Source: Bacillus gobiensis (GTDB lineage: Bacteria > Bacillota > Bacilli > Bacillales > Bacillaceae). From it: a DNA stretch of 64,000 bases. Shown here one piece after another: positions 19,118 to 29,749 of this stretch. Below the pieces are notes generated by a model. That model had not been told where the DNA came from. It was given only the letters and a program-made list of their open reading frames with translations, and made no database searches. Position 1 is the first letter of the stretch; the number at the start of each line of letters is the position of its first letter. Made by a program: the position numbers and the translations under genes. The DNA lies in NCBI RefSeq assembly GCF_001278705.1, contig NZ_CP012600.1, positions 1,116,190-1,180,189 of the forward strand. Direction: 5' to 3'.

Positions 19118-20647
19118 ATGAATGAAAAACAACGTAAAGAAAGCGGACAAGTACATCCTTCGGACAAAAAATCCGAAAAGGATTATAGCAAATACTTTGA
19201 AGCTGTCTATGTTCCTCCTTCCTTAAAAGAGGCGAAAAAAAGAGGAAAAGAATCGATACAATATCAAAGTGATTTTAATATATCAGAGAAGTATAAAGGA
19301 ATGGGAAATGGACGGAAGTTTTACATCCGTACGTATGGCTGCCAAATGAACGAGCATGACACAGAAGTCATGGCCGGAATTTTCACAGCCTTGGGCTATG
19401 AGCCGACGGATACAACTGAAGACGCCAATGTCATTCTATTAAATACGTGCGCCATTCGGGAAAATGCCGAAAACAAAGTTTATGGCGAGCTTGGCCACTT
19501 AAAAGCTCTAAAAAACAATCGTCCGGATTTAATTCTTGGCGTGTGCGGATGTATGTCCCAGGAAGAGGCGGTCGTCAATCGAATTTTAAAAAAACATCCG
19601 TTTGTAGACTTAATTTTCGGTACGCATAATATTCACAGATTGCCAGAGCTTATGTCTGAAGCTTATCTTTCAAAGGAAATGGTCATAGAAGTATGGTCAA
19701 AAGAGGGGGATATCATTGAGAATCTTCCGAAAGTAAGACACGGAAAAATCAAAGCCTGGGTAAATATTATGTATGGCTGCGACAAGTTCTGCACGTACTG
19801 CATTGTTCCTTATACACGCGGAAAAGAACGAAGCCGCCGTCCTGAAGAAATTATTCAAGAGGTCAGAAGGCTTGCAAGTGAAGGTTATAAAGAAATCACG
19901 CTGCTTGGCCAAAATGTCAACGCGTACGGCAAGGATTTTGAGGATATCACTTACGGACTCGGCAATTTAATGGATGAACTTCATAAGATCGACATTCCGA
20001 GAATCCGGTTCACTACGAGCCATCCAAGAGACTTTGACGACCGTTTAATCGAAGTTCTGGCAAAAGGTGGAAACCTCCTTGACCATATCCATTTGCCTGT
20101 ACAATCTGGAAGCTCTGATGTTTTAAAACTGATGGCAAGAAAATATGACCGTAAACGATACATGGAGCTGGTCGGAAAAATTAAAGAAGCCATGCCAAAC
20201 GCCTCATTGACGACAGATATTATTGTCGGCTTCCCGAACGAAACGGATGAGCAGTTTGAAGAAACCATGTCCCTTTATAAAGAAGTGGAATTCGACAGTG
20301 CGTATACCTTCATTTATTCACCACGCGAAGGGACGCCTGCAGCAAAAATGTCCGATAATGTTCCGATGGAAGTTAAGAAAGAACGCCTTCAGCGATTAAA
20401 TCAGCTGGTCAATGAAATTTCCGCGAAAAAAATGAAGGAATATGAAGGCCAGACTGTCGAAGTATTAGTAGAGGGAGAAAGCAAAAATAACCCGGATATA
20501 CTTGCCGGCTATACGAAAAAAAATAAACTAGTCAACTTCAAAGCTCCTAAATCAGCCATAGGCAAACTGGTTCAAGTAAAAATCCACCAAGCGAAAACAT
20601 GGTCGCTAGACGGTGAGATGGTGGGAGAAACGATCGAGGTGAAGTGA
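19118..20647 (+). CDS. miaB: tRNA-2-methylthio-N6-dimethylallyladenosine synthase
   Basis: 509 residues. Radical-SAM methylthiotransferase acting on i6A37 of tRNA, product of MiaA encoded at 32890. N-terminal UPF0004 domain with an Fe-S Cys in YGCQMNEHD, radical SAM motif CDKFCTYC near residues 221-228, C-terminal TRAM domain. The first 60 residues are a polar extension typical of Bacillus MiaB. Followed 1 bp later by ymcA, whose Ric complex has been reported to affect this tRNA modification. Confidence 0.96.
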   Translation: MNEKQRKESGQVHPSDKKSEKDYSKYFEAVYVPPSLKEAKKRGKESIQYQSDFNISEKYKGMGNGRKFYIRTYGCQMNEHDTEVMAGIFTALGYEPTDTTEDANVILLNTCAIRENAENKVYGELGHLKALKNNRPDLILGVCGCMSQEEAVVNRILKKHPFVDLIFGTHNIHRLPELMSEAYLSKEMVIEVWSKEGDIIENLPKVRHGKIKAWVNIMYGCDKFCTYCIVPYTRGKERSRRPEEIIQEVRRLASEGYKEITLLGQNVNAYGKDFEDITYGLGNLMDELHKIDIPRIRFTTSHPRDFDDRLIEVLAKGGNLLDHIHLPVQSGSSDVLKLMARKYDRKRYMELVGKIKEAMPNASLTTDIIVGFPNETDEQFEETMSLYKEVEFDSAYTFIYSPREGTPAAKMSDNVPMEVKKERLQRLNQLVNEISAKKMKEYEGQTVEVLVEGESKNNPDILAGYTKKNKLVNFKAPKSAIGKLVQVKIHQAKTWSLDGEMVGETIEVK

Positions 20648-20648
20648 A

Positions 20649-21080
20649 TTGACTCTTTATTCGAAAAAGGATATTGTTCAAAAAGCCCGGGATCTTGCCA
20701 AAATGATCGCTGAGACAGATGAGGTATCCTTCTTTAAACGTGCTGAATCACAAATTAATGAAAATGCGAAAATATCGCAAATCATTAATCAGATTAAGGC
20801 GCTGCAAAAACAAGCCGTGAATTTTAAGCATTATGGGAAATCTGAGGCTTTACAACAGGTGGAAGCAAAAATAGACGCTCTTCAGGAAGAGCTTGATTCT
20901 ATCCCAATCATTCAAGAATTTAAAGATTCGCAGATGGAAGTAAACGACTTGCTTCAGCTGGTAGCGAATACCATTTCGAACCAAGTGACAAACGATATTA
21001 TCACCTCAACAGGAGGCGACCTTCTGAAAGGCGAAACCGGCTCAAAAATAAAAAATTCTCAAGAAAGCTGCCCTCTTTAA
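20649..21080 (+). CDS. ymcA: YmcA (RicA), Ric complex subunit
   Basis: 143 residues, TTG start, GAGGTGAAG upstream inside the miaB end. Part of the YlbF-YmcA-YaaT complex needed with RNase Y for mRNA maturation, and for competence, sporulation and biofilm. Helical YlbF/YmcA family protein; the C-terminus ends SQESCPL, keeping Cys141, reported as an Fe-S cluster ligand in B. subtilis. Confidence 0.95.
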   Translation: MTLYSKKDIVQKARDLAKMIAETDEVSFFKRAESQINENAKISQIINQIKALQKQAVNFKHYGKSEALQQVEAKIDALQEELDSIPIIQEFKDSQMEVNDLLQLVANTISNQVTNDIITSTGGDLLKGETGSKIKNSQESCPL

Positions 21081-21081
21081 T

Positions 21082-21107
21082 AGATGTCTTTAGGGCATCT
21101 TTTTTTT
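21082..21107 (+). terminator. Terminator of miaB-ymcA
   Basis: AGATGTC, TTTAG loop, GGCATCT, then seven or more T. Confidence 0.88.
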
Positions 21108-21234
21108 GCTTCAATAATAGTGAACAGCGGTCCTGCATCTGTTTTTTGCTTTTAGAAAATAAACAAGCCTTTTTAAGCTCGCAAAATTGTCTCTTCCTCT
21201 GACTATTTTTATGGAAAGATTGCAGATAACCATG

Positions 21235-21242
21235 CATACAAT
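21235..21242 (+). promoter_or_regulatory. Candidate sigma-E/K -10 element for cotE
   Basis: CATACAAT matches the mother-cell sigma -10 consensus, about 105 bp before cotE, which is transcribed by sigma-E and sigma-K in B. subtilis. The -35 (around GAAAGATT, 21214) is only partly consensus. Confidence 0.4.
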
Positions 21243-21346
21243 GGAACAGAAATGATTTTTATGGGTGAGCGTTTCTTTTGTCACGCACATTAGACGAAAG
21301 CCTGGCATAAAAATAATTTGAATGAAGAACGAGGAGGCATGCTTGA

Positions 21347-21895
21347 ATGGCTGAATACAGAGAAATTATCACAAAAGCTATAGTCGCGAAAGGGCGAAAA
21401 TTTACCCAAAGCACTCATACTGTATCTCCTACACAAAAACCTACCAGCATTCTCGGCGGTTGGATTATCAATCATAAATATGACGCTGAAAAAGTAGGGA
21501 AAACAGTTGAAATTGAAGGATTCTATGATATTAACGTATGGTATTCGTATGCTGATAATACGAAGACTGAGGTTGTTACTGAAAGGGTAAAATATGTGGA
21601 TGTGATTAAGCTCCGCTATCGAGACAAAAACTACCTAGATGACGAACACGAGGTCATGGCAAAGGTTCTTCAACAGCCGAATTGTTTGGAGGTTACCATT
21701 TCTCCAAACGGCAATAAAATCGTTGTGCAAGCAGAAAGAGAGTTCTTGTCTGAAGTTGTGGGAGAGACAAAAATCGTTGTAGAATTAGATCCGGAATGGA
21801 CTGTAGACACTGAAGCAGAGTGGGATGATGATGACTTAGACAGCGAGCTCGAAGACATCAATCCGGAGTTTTTAGCCGGTGATCCTGAGGAATAA
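21347..21895 (+). CDS. cotE: Outer spore coat morphogenetic protein CotE
   Basis: 182 residues (B. subtilis 181). Nearly invariant core ([55 protein letters not shown]) and the acidic C-tail ending DPEE. Directs assembly of the outer coat around the forespore. ATG follows GAGGAGG. Confidence 0.98.
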   Translation: MAEYREIITKAIVAKGRKFTQSTHTVSPTQKPTSILGGWIINHKYDAEKVGKTVEIEGFYDINVWYSYADNTKTEVVTERVKYVDVIKLRYRDKNYLDDEHEVMAKVLQQPNCLEVTISPNGNKIVVQAEREFLSEVVGETKIVVELDPEWTVDTEAEWDDDDLDSELEDINPEFLAGDPEE

Positions 21896-21901
21896 AAGGT
21901 T

Positions 21902-21934
21902 ACTAGGGGAAATCAGCCCTAGTTTCTTTTTTTG
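21902..21934 (+). terminator. Terminator of cotE
   Basis: ACTAGGG, loop, CCCTAGT, TTCTTTTTTT. Confidence 0.88.
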
Positions 21935-21990
21935 GGGGTATTATAATCGCTTACTTTTAGGCTTACGCAACTGATTGAAGGTTCACTTTA

Positions 21991-21999
21991 TGCTATAAT
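21991..21999 (+). promoter_or_regulatory. Extended -10 promoter of mutSL
   Basis: TGCTATAAT at 21991-21999. Confidence 0.5.
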
Positions 22000-22046
22000 A
22001 GGTGTAAAATTTCAAAGGCAGATTGATACATAGAGAGGGAGTTACT

Positions 22047-24623
22047 ATGACAGGCTACACCCCGATGATTCAGCAATATTTAGCGATCAAGGCAGATAAC
22101 AAAGATGCCTTTTTATTTTTCCGTTTAGGGGATTTTTATGAAATGTTTTTTGATGATGCAATAAAAGCATCCCAAGTATTAGAGATAACTCTGACATCAA
22201 GAGATGGAGGGGCAAGTGAGCGCATTCCCATGTGCGGAGTTCCCTACCACTCAGCAGAATCCTATATTGAACAACTTATCCAAAAGGGCTATAAAGTGGC
22301 CATTTGTGAACAAACTGAAAACCCAAAGGAAGCAAAAGGGGTGGTCAGAAGAGAAGTAGTTCAAGTCATTACTCCGGGCACATTAATGGACGGAAAAATC
22401 ATTGAGGAGAATGAGAACAACTTTATCGCTTCCATCTCGAAATGCAAAGAAGGATACGGATTAGCGCTATCTGACTTATCGACTGGAGAAAATCTTGTGG
22501 CGGAAGTAAAGAGGCTTGAAGACGTAATTTCTGAAATCTATTCCTTTCGGGCGAAAGAAATCGTCGTCAGCAATGAGATAAATGAACAAGAGCTTAAACA
22601 TATAAAGGAAAAATTAGAGCTGACCGTTTCCTATCAGGAGGAAATGGAAGAGGTGATTCCAGCCATTGCTAAGCATGTAGAGGATGAGAACCTCTTAAAT
22701 AGTTTTATGAGACTGTATTCCTATCTTTGCCGTACGCAAAAACGGAACCTGGACCATTTGCAAAAGGTAAACATTTATGAGCTTGAAGAAGCTATGAAAA
22801 TAGATCTCTATTCAAAAAGAAATCTCGAATTGACAGAAACGATCCGTTCGAAAAGCAAAAAAGGGTCATTGCTGTGGCTTCTAGACGAAACGAAAACAGC
22901 AATGGGCGGAAGGCTGTTAAAGCAATGGGTGGAAAGGCCGCTCATCAGAGTTAATCAAATCGAAGAACGCCAGGATATGGTAGAGGCCTTTATCACTCAT
23001 TTATTCGAAAGAGAGGATTTAAGAGAGCTTTTAAAAGAGGTTTATGATTTGGAGCGTCTTGCTGGAAGAGTCGCTTATGGAAATGCCAATGCACGAGATT
23101 TAATTCAGCTGAAGTTTTCCTTGCAAAAGGTTCCTGAGATCAAGCATTTAATTGCCTCGATTGATCACCCGCAGGCCAAGCACAGGGCGGAACAATTGGA
23201 TATATGTAAGGAGTGCTTTGAGCTTTTGGAGGAATCGCTGAACGAAGATCCGCCGCTTTCGTTAAAGGAAGGAAATCTCATTAAGGATGGTTTTGACAAC
23301 AAGCTCGATGAATACAGATACGTCAGTAAAAACGGCAAGGATTGGATTGCCCAGTTGGAGCGACAGGAACGGGAGCTGACTGGAATCCGCTCTTTAAAAG
23401 TCGGATTTAATCGAGTGTTCGGCTATTACATTGAAGTGACCAAAGCGAATATTTCACTGTTGGAAGAAGGCAGGTACGAGAGGAAACAAACACTTGCAAA
23501 CGCGGAACGATATATTACTCCGGAGCTGAAGGAAAAAGAGGCGCTGATACTTGAAGCTGAAAGCAATATTTCAGAATTGGAATACGAGTTATTTACCTCA
23601 ATCAGGGAACAGGTAAAAATCTACATTCCCCGCCTTCAGCATCTGGCAAAGCAAATTAGCGAGCTAGACGCACTTCAATGCTTTGCGACGATAAGTGAAA
23701 CGCGACGATATACAAAGCCTTCTTTTTCGGAAAATCACGTGCAAATCACTGAAGGGAGGCATCCGGTGGTCGAGAAGGTCATGGACAGCCAGTCATACGT
23801 ACCGAACGATTGCATGATGGATGCCGAGAGGGAAATCTTATTAATTACAGGGCCCAACATGTCGGGGAAAAGCACGTTTATGCGGCAAATGGCGCTGATT
23901 TCGATCCTTGCGCAAATTGGCTGCTTTGTGCCGGCAAAAAAAGCGATTTTGCCTATTTTTGATCAAATTTTCACGAGGATCGGGGCGGCTGATGATTTAA
24001 TTTCGGGGCAAAGTACGTTTATGGTGGAAATGCTGGAAGCAAAGAATGCGATCGTTAACGCAACGAAAAACAGCTTAATTCTGTTTGATGAAATCGGCCG
24101 TGGGACAAGCACCTATGACGGCATGGCACTAGCACAGGCAATCATTGAATATGTCCATGACCATATCGGCGCGAAAACACTCTTTTCCACCCATTATCAC
24201 GAGCTGACAGTTCTTGAAAACGAGCTTCATCAGCTGAAAAATGTTCACGTAAGAGCAGAGGAGCACGAAGGAAAGGTCGTCTTTTTGCATCAGGTGAAGG
24301 AGGGGGCAGCCGATAAAAGCTACGGCATTCACGTGGCCCAGCTGGCTGAACTTCCAGATAATCTCATTCACCGGGCGAATGCCATCCTGGAAAAGCTAGA
24401 AAAAAAGGAGCCTGAAAGCCATAGGCCATCCAATCAAAACGAGCAGGTCAATGAAAATGCGCAGCTGTCATTTTTTGGAGAACATGCACCGCAAGAAAAA
24501 GTAAATAAAGCATCGGCAAAAGATCAAAAGGTACTTTCACGAATCAAAGAGCTTAACCTTCTTGATATGACGCCGCTGCAAGTGATGAATGAAGTCTATG
24601 CCCTTCAGAAAAAGCTTCGTTAA
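22047..24623 (+). CDS. mutS: DNA mismatch repair protein MutS
   Basis: 858 residues. Mismatch-reading motif [11 protein letters not shown] near residue 30, connector and lever domains, ATPase with Walker [11 protein letters not shown], Walker [13 protein letters not shown], and the FSTHYHEL motif. The C-terminal tail keeps a QLSFFG-type beta-clamp-binding motif. ATG 22047 (start [11 protein letters not shown]) with GAGAGGGA upstream was preferred to an in-frame start at 22023. Operon with mutL. Confidence 0.97.
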   Translation: MTGYTPMIQQYLAIKADNKDAFLFFRLGDFYEMFFDDAIKASQVLEITLTSRDGGASERIPMCGVPYHSAESYIEQLIQKGYKVAICEQTENPKEAKGVVRREVVQVITPGTLMDGKIIEENENNFIASISKCKEGYGLALSDLSTGENLVAEVKRLEDVISEIYSFRAKEIVVSNEINEQELKHIKEKLELTVSYQEEMEEVIPAIAKHVEDENLLNSFMRLYSYLCRTQKRNLDHLQKVNIYELEEAMKIDLYSKRNLELTETIRSKSKKGSLLWLLDETKTAMGGRLLKQWVERPLIRVNQIEERQDMVEAFITHLFEREDLRELLKEVYDLERLAGRVAYGNANARDLIQLKFSLQKVPEIKHLIASIDHPQAKHRAEQLDICKECFELLEESLNEDPPLSLKEGNLIKDGFDNKLDEYRYVSKNGKDWIAQLERQERELTGIRSLKVGFNRVFGYYIEVTKANISLLEEGRYERKQTLANAERYITPELKEKEALILEAESNISELEYELFTSIREQVKIYIPRLQHLAKQISELDALQCFATISETRRYTKPSFSENHVQITEGRHPVVEKVMDSQSYVPNDCMMDAEREILLITGPNMSGKSTFMRQMALISILAQIGCFVPAKKAILPIFDQIFTRIGAADDLISGQSTFMVEMLEAKNAIVNATKNSLILFDEIGRGTSTYDGMALAQAIIEYVHDHIGAKTLFSTHYHELTVLENELHQLKNVHVRAEEHEGKVVFLHQVKEGAADKSYGIHVAQLAELPDNLIHRANAILEKLEKKEPESHRPSNQNEQVNENAQLSFFGEHAPQEKVNKASAKDQKVLSRIKELNLLDMTPLQVMNEVYALQKKLR

Positions 24624-24641
24624 GTAAGGGGTGAACAAAAA

Positions 24642-26492
24642 ATGCAAAAGGTGATTAAGCTTTCTGCTGAGTTATCAAACAAAATTGCGGCTGGAGAAGT
24701 CGTTGAACGGCCGGCATCGGTCGTTAAGGAGCTGGTGGAAAACTCAATTGATGCAAATAGCACCGTCATTGAGGTAGATATTGAAGAAGCGGGATTATCC
24801 TCCATTCAAGTGAGAGATAATGGCGAGGGGATGTCGGAAATAGATGCCAAGACCGCATTTTCCAGACACGCAACCAGCAAAATCAAAGACGAAAATGATT
24901 TGTTCCGAGTGAGAACGTTAGGTTTTCGCGGAGAGGCGCTTCCCAGCATCGCCTCCGTTTCCCATTTGGAGCTAGTGACAAGCACGGGCCAAGAGGCAGG
25001 CTCGCATTTAACTTTTCAAGGCGGAAAGCTGATAGCTGAAGGCAAGGCTTCTGGAAGGCAGGGGTCGGAAATTACGGTCACACAGCTTTTCTTTAACACG
25101 CCGGCACGGCTTAAATATATGAAGACCATTCATACGGAGCTAGGAAACATTACTGACCTGTTGAATCGGCTGGCACTTGCCCATCCGGACGTATCATTCC
25201 GCTTGCGGCATAACGGCAAAGAAATACTGAAAACGAGCGGAAATGGCGACGTCAGGCATGTTCTTGCGTCAATTTACGGTACGGCGATTGCCAAAAAGAT
25301 GATTCCTATTCACGTTCAATCCCTTGATTTTAATGTAAAAGGCTATCTTTCGCTTCCCGAAGTGACCAGGGCTTCAAGAAGCTATATATCTACCGTCATC
25401 AACGGCCGGTATATTCGCAATTTCTCGCTTTCAAAAGCAATCGAAGAGGGATACCACACGCTTTTGCCGATCGGGCGGCATCCGATTGTGTATTTAGAAA
25501 TTACAATGGATCCGATACTAGTTGATGTCAACGTGCATCCTTCAAAGCTGGAAGTCCGAATCAGTAAAGAATCGGAATTGCATACATTGATTTCAGATGG
25601 AGTGAAGAACCAATTCCAAAGAAAGCAGCTGATTCCTAGTGTGGCTCCGCCAAAACGGACTTCAGCTGCAGGAAAAAATGAGCAGCAAACTTTGTCTCTG
25701 GACTCACAATCTGAAAAGCTTATGGAACGAAAGGTTGAAAAACCTCCTGTTTATGAGTCTCATTTTAAAACAGAAGACCTGATTACAGAGAGTAGAGATG
25801 AAGAATCCAGCTACCAGGAATCCGTTCATGAGGAAGCGCAGGAAGAGGAGATGCCTTCAACCTCGATCGAGCAGGAAGAAGAACCCATCGAAAAAGTGAT
25901 TCCTGAAGAAAGAGTACCCGTGATGTATCCAATCGGACAAATGCACGGAACGTATATTCTAGCGCAAAACGAAAATGGCTTGTATATTATTGACCAGCAT
26001 GCTGCCCAAGAGCGGATAAAGTATGAATACTTTCGTGAAAAAGTAGGGCAGGTCGAGCACGAGCTCCAGGAATTGCTCGTGCCGCTTACTCTTCACTATT
26101 CAAGTCATGAAGCTGTCATTATTGATGAATATAAGCATGAGCTTGAACGGGTTGGCGTCTTCTTGGAATCGTTCGGATCTAACAGCTACATCGTTCGCTC
26201 ACATCCATCATGGTTTCCAAATGGCGAGGAAAGCATGATCATCGAAGACATCATCCAGCAAGTATTGGAGGAGAAAAAAGCCGATATCAAAAAGCTGAGA
26301 GAAGAAGCCGCCATCATGATGAGCTGTAAGGGCTCCATCAAAGCGAATCACTATTTAAAGCAGGAGGACATGAAGGCCCTTTTGGACGAGCTTCGAACAA
26401 CGTCCGAACCATTTACGTGCCCGCATGGACGGCCTATCATTATCCACTTTACTTCTTATGAGATGGAAAAGATGTTTAAGCGTGTAATGTAA
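24642..26492 (+). CDS. mutL: DNA mismatch repair protein MutL
   Basis: 616 residues. GHKL ATPase ([28 protein letters not shown]), disordered Glu-rich linker (about 345-425), C-terminal endonuclease domain with the metal motif [12 protein letters not shown], so this MutL nicks DNA itself as in other bacteria lacking MutH. ATG after AAGGGGTGA. Confidence 0.97.
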   Translation: MQKVIKLSAELSNKIAAGEVVERPASVVKELVENSIDANSTVIEVDIEEAGLSSIQVRDNGEGMSEIDAKTAFSRHATSKIKDENDLFRVRTLGFRGEALPSIASVSHLELVTSTGQEAGSHLTFQGGKLIAEGKASGRQGSEITVTQLFFNTPARLKYMKTIHTELGNITDLLNRLALAHPDVSFRLRHNGKEILKTSGNGDVRHVLASIYGTAIAKKMIPIHVQSLDFNVKGYLSLPEVTRASRSYISTVINGRYIRNFSLSKAIEEGYHTLLPIGRHPIVYLEITMDPILVDVNVHPSKLEVRISKESELHTLISDGVKNQFQRKQLIPSVAPPKRTSAAGKNEQQTLSLDSQSEKLMERKVEKPPVYESHFKTEDLITESRDEESSYQESVHEEAQEEEMPSTSIEQEEEPIEKVIPEERVPVMYPIGQMHGTYILAQNENGLYIIDQHAAQERIKYEYFREKVGQVEHELQELLVPLTLHYSSHEAVIIDEYKHELERVGVFLESFGSNSYIVRSHPSWFPNGEESMIIEDIIQQVLEEKKADIKKLREEAAIMMSCKGSIKANHYLKQEDMKALLDELRTTSEPFTCPHGRPIIIHFTSYEMEKMFKRVM

Positions 26493-26495
26493 AAA

Positions 26496-26533
26496 AACCG
26501 GTGTTCCATAATAAATGGAATGCCGGCTTTTTA
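26496..26533 (+). terminator. Terminator of mutSL
   Basis: Near-perfect 15-bp stem AAACCGGTGTTCCAT / ATGGAATGCCGGCTT followed by T. Confidence 0.88.
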
Positions 26534-26570
26534 GCGTAGAAGGAATACTTGAATGTCTTAATCAAAAATC

Positions 26571-26600
26571 TTGACATCCATAATTTTTTTCAATTAGAAT
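26571..26600 (+). promoter_or_regulatory. Sigma-A promoter of the exporter leader
   Basis: Consensus TTGACA (26571-26576), 18-bp spacer, TAGAAT (26595-26600). Predicts transcription about 280 nt ahead of the exporter start codon. Confidence 0.65.
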
Positions 26601-26606
26601 AAAGTG

Positions 26607-26820
26607 AAAAAAGTACATGTTTTATTGAAAATCTGTGCTTTTATGGATATTTCAAAGCATAAAACGTCCTTAGAGTTTGTGCTTTTTCCTATTCAGAAAA
26701 CAAAAAATATGATTCTATTTCTGAAATAGGATTGTTGAAGCACATGGAAGCTTGTCTGCTTTATTAAGTATGTGTTGATCATGACCCCTTATTGAAGAAA
26801 ATAGATAGGGGGTTTTTGTC
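26607..26820 (+). promoter_or_regulatory. Structured leader with internal terminator (putative attenuator)
   Basis: No gene longer than a few codons. In order: a minimal reading frame M-F-Y-stop (26617-26628) close to the predicted transcript start; a stem TTTTATG/CATAAAA (26639-26645 with 26658-26664); a long stem CCTATTCAGAAA / TTTCTGAAATAGG (26688-26699 with 26718-26730); then a terminator-like hairpin CCCC...GGGG ending in GTTTTTGTCTTTT (26785-26824). This arrangement ahead of a drug exporter resembles translation-sensing attenuators. Confidence 0.5.
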
Positions 26821-26887
26821 TTTTAGTTAGAAACGAAGGCATGAAATAATCGATTGATTTTTATGATAAAATTGTTGGAGGAACTGT

Positions 26888-28324
26888 ATGGAACAAAAGA
26901 TTAATTCAAGAGCGATTCTTATTACATTTATGATTGGCGCATTTTTTGCAATATTAAATGAAACCTTGCTGAATATTGCATTAACTGAGCTCATGGCAGT
27001 ATTTAATATCGATGCGCCTACTGTTCAATGGCTGGCAACTGGATTTATGCTCGTTATGGGAGTTTTAATGCCGATCTCTGCAATATTAATTCAATGGTTT
27101 ACTACGAGGCAAATGTTTATCGGAGTTATGACAGTTTTTTTGATTGGGACAGTTATTGCTGCTTGTGCTGTCAATTTTCCGATGTTGTTAACTGGGCGGA
27201 TGATTCAAGCAGTTGGTACCGGATTGTTAATACCGATTATTATGAATGCTTTGCTTTTACTTTATCGCCCTGAAGTTCGCGGGAAAATCATGGGAACATT
27301 TGGGTTAGTTATTATGTTTGCTCCGGCGATCGGCCCGACCCTGTCCGGTGTGATCGTTGACTTATTAGGCTGGCGCTGGTTATTTATCACCGTCATTCCT
27401 TTTGCTGTATTCTCCATCTTATTTGCCATGAAATATTTGAAAAACGTTGGAGAGGTTACTCGCCCTAGTGTAGATGTTTTATCGATTATTTTATCTTCCA
27501 TCGGGATTGGGGGAATCATCTACGGATTCAGCAGCGTTGGAGAGGATCCGGAAGGTTTTCGATCACTAACGATCATTTCAGTTCTGTTAGTCAGCTTCAT
27601 CAGTTTATTGCTTTTCGTCATACGGCAATTGAAGTTAGATGAGCCATTATTAGATGTCCGGGTATTTAAATATAAAAACTATTCAAAAGGTATTGCTCTT
27701 TTTATCATCGTCATCATGGCAATGTTTGCATCTGAAATTGTGATGCCGATGTATCTGCAGGGGCCGCTCGGATATTCTGCTAAGCTCGCAGGTCTTGTGC
27801 TGCTGCCGGGAGCGTTATTAAACGGCTTAATGTCACCATTAATGGGTACTTTATTCGATAAATATGGACCAAGGAAGCTAATGATACCTGGTTCTATTGT
27901 TTTGGTCGGGGTCATGCTGTTTTTTAGCAACATTAATCCTTCGATCCAGGTTTGGTCGTTTATCATTGCATACATCTTATTAATGCTGTCGATTTCAGCG
28001 ATGATGATGCCTGCCCAAACGAATGCATTAAATGAATTACCTAAGAAATTATATCCGCATGGGACGGCAATTGCGAATACATTACAACCCGTCGCAGGTG
28101 CACTTGGTGTTTCGATCTTTGTAAGCATTATGACCCAGAGCAGAAAAAGTTTCTTAGAAGGTCAATCAGCTCCGGTAAGCGAGCAGATTCAAAATGAAGC
28201 GATGACACAAGGGGTGCACCATGCTTATTGGTTTGCATTAGCCTTATGTGTGACAGCTTTAATCATTTCACTATTTGTTAAAAAGGCGTTTGCACCAGAT
28301 TATGATCAAGAGAGTGAAAACTAA
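26888..28324 (+). CDS. LmrB-like DHA2 multidrug exporter (MFS)
   Basis: 478 residues with about 14 hydrophobic segments, proton-drug antiporter of the DHA2 branch. Motif-like segments: NETLLNIALTEL (helix 1), TGRMIQAVGTGLLIP, MFAPAIGPTLSG (motif C of exporters), LLPGALLNGLMSPLMG. Close in pattern to B. subtilis LmrB (lincomycin/puromycin efflux). TTGGAGG ribosome site, long leader upstream, single-gene unit with its own terminator. The exact drug cannot be read from sequence. Confidence 0.88.
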   Translation: MEQKINSRAILITFMIGAFFAILNETLLNIALTELMAVFNIDAPTVQWLATGFMLVMGVLMPISAILIQWFTTRQMFIGVMTVFLIGTVIAACAVNFPMLLTGRMIQAVGTGLLIPIIMNALLLLYRPEVRGKIMGTFGLVIMFAPAIGPTLSGVIVDLLGWRWLFITVIPFAVFSILFAMKYLKNVGEVTRPSVDVLSIILSSIGIGGIIYGFSSVGEDPEGFRSLTIISVLLVSFISLLLFVIRQLKLDEPLLDVRVFKYKNYSKGIALFIIVIMAMFASEIVMPMYLQGPLGYSAKLAGLVLLPGALLNGLMSPLMGTLFDKYGPRKLMIPGSIVLVGVMLFFSNINPSIQVWSFIIAYILLMLSISAMMMPAQTNALNELPKKLYPHGTAIANTLQPVAGALGVSIFVSIMTQSRKSFLEGQSAPVSEQIQNEAMTQGVHHAYWFALALCVTALIISLFVKKAFAPDYDQESEN

Positions 28325-28339
28325 AATCAGCAATTCAAC

Positions 28340-28378
28340 AAAGAGTGTCTCTTTTATATGAGACGCTCTTTTTTTGTT
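28340..28378 (+). terminator. Terminator of the exporter gene
   Basis: AAAGAGTGTCTC, loop, GAGACGCTCTTTTTTT. Confidence 0.92.
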
Positions 28379-28391
28379 TGCGTAAAACTGA

Positions 28392-28420
28392 TTGCTTCAA
28401 CTCTATATTTATTATATACT
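28392..28420 (+). promoter_or_regulatory. Sigma-A promoter of the GntR/ABC operon
   Basis: TTGCTT (28392-28397), 17-bp spacer, TATACT (28415-28420). Confidence 0.6.
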
Positions 28421-28463
28421 ACATTACAACACTAATGCACTATGCCAGGGAGGGGGACTGACT

Positions 28464-28850
28464 TTGATCCCTAATACAGATGATACAAAACCAATTTATA
28501 TTCAAATTTCTGAATGGCTTGAAACAGAAATATTGAACGGCAATTTTTCCAGTGATCAAAAGGTTTATTCCCAGTACCAGCTGGCAGAGATGTTTACAAT
28601 AAATCCGGCGACTGCAGCAAAAGGACTAAATATACTGGCTGATGAAAATATTTTATACAAGAAGAGAGGGCTCGGTATGTTTGTAACGGCTGATGCAAAG
28701 AAATTGATTGTGACGAAACGAAAAGAGCAGCATTTGAAGCGGCTTGTGTGGGAAGTCGTGTTGGAAGCCCGCAGATTGCAGGTATGTGAAGATGAACTGC
28801 TGCAAATGATTCAAAAAGCAAGAGCAGAAAGTGAGGAGGATGGAAAATGA
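28464..28850 (+). CDS. GntR-family (YtrA type) transcriptional regulator
   Basis: 128 residues. N-terminal winged helix (PIYIQISEWLETEILNG, YSQYQLAEMFTINPATAAKGL) with only a short C-terminal helix, the layout of YtrA-type GntR repressors that control the ABC operon they belong to. TTG 28464 chosen after GGGAGGGGGA. The stop overlaps the ABC ATPase start (ATGA). Probably autoregulatory; effector unknown. Confidence 0.85.
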   Translation: MIPNTDDTKPIYIQISEWLETEILNGNFSSDQKVYSQYQLAEMFTINPATAAKGLNILADENILYKKRGLGMFVTADAKKLIVTKRKEQHLKRLVWEVVLEARRLQVCEDELLQMIQKARAESEEDGK

Positions 28851-29749
28851 ATGTTGTTGAATGTACACAACTATCAAAATCCTACGGCAATAAAAAAGCC
28901 TTGAATAACATATCGTTTCACATTCGTGAGAATTCGATAACTGGCTTGATCGGGCGAAATGGCGCTGGAAAAACAACTCTTTTGAAGCTTTTAGCAGGGT
29001 TGTCAAGAGAGACGTCCGGAGAGGTGAAAGTTTTTTCAGAACGACCATTTAATAATTTGAAAGTTTCGATGAATACGATATTTGTAGATGAGGATATCAA
29101 TCTGCCCGATTCGTTAAATCTTACGGAAATATTAGAAGAAATGAAGAGATTTTATCCAAACTGGGACATGGATCTGGCGAATCGGCTATTTTCCTATTTT
29201 TCTTTTCATCCTATGCAAAAATATGACAGTCTTTCAAAAGGAATGAGAAGCACGTACAACATGATAATCGGGCTATCAGCACGCTGTGCATTGACGATAT
29301 TTGATGAACCCACAACGGGAATGGACTCTGCTGCTCGGAAGGATTTCTACAAGGCGCTGCTTAAGGATTATCTTGATCATCCCCGAACGATTATTATTTC
29401 GAACCACCATCTGCATGAAATGGAGGCTGTTCTTGAGGATATCCTGCTGATCAAAAACGGCAGAAACTATTTACATATGCCCGTGGCTGAGTTAAAGGAA
29501 TTGGCGATCGGAATCAAAGGAAAGGAAGAAACCATTAATAGATGGACGGTAAATAGTGAAATATTTTATCGGAAAAGAATAGGAACGAATAGTGAATATC
29601 TCGCTGTTAAAAATGAATGGTCAGAGGCAGAATTGCAGCGAGCCAAAATAGAGGGACTCGACTTTACAGCTGTCGATCTAGCTGATCTTTGCGAATACTT
29701 GACAGATGAAGCAAAAGGGGGAATTGATGATGTCTTTAGCAAACGCTAG
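28847..29749 (+). CDS. ABC transporter ATP-binding protein
   Basis: 300 residues. Walker A GRNGAGKTT (about 36-44), degenerate signature (SLSKGMRS), Walker B LTIFDEPTTGMD, and NHHLHEME switch. The C-terminal 80 residues are an extra domain. Of the YtrB/YhcH type that pairs with separate permeases; likely exports lipophilic drugs, peptides or other envelope-active compounds. Overlaps both neighbours, so tightly coupled. Confidence 0.9.
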   Translation: MNVVECTQLSKSYGNKKALNNISFHIRENSITGLIGRNGAGKTTLLKLLAGLSRETSGEVKVFSERPFNNLKVSMNTIFVDEDINLPDSLNLTEILEEMKRFYPNWDMDLANRLFSYFSFHPMQKYDSLSKGMRSTYNMIIGLSARCALTIFDEPTTGMDSAARKDFYKALLKDYLDHPRTIIISNHHLHEMEAVLEDILLIKNGRNYLHMPVAELKELAIGIKGKEETINRWTVNSEIFYRKRIGTNSEYLAVKNEWSEAELQRAKIEGLDFTAVDLADLCEYLTDEAKGGIDDVFSKR

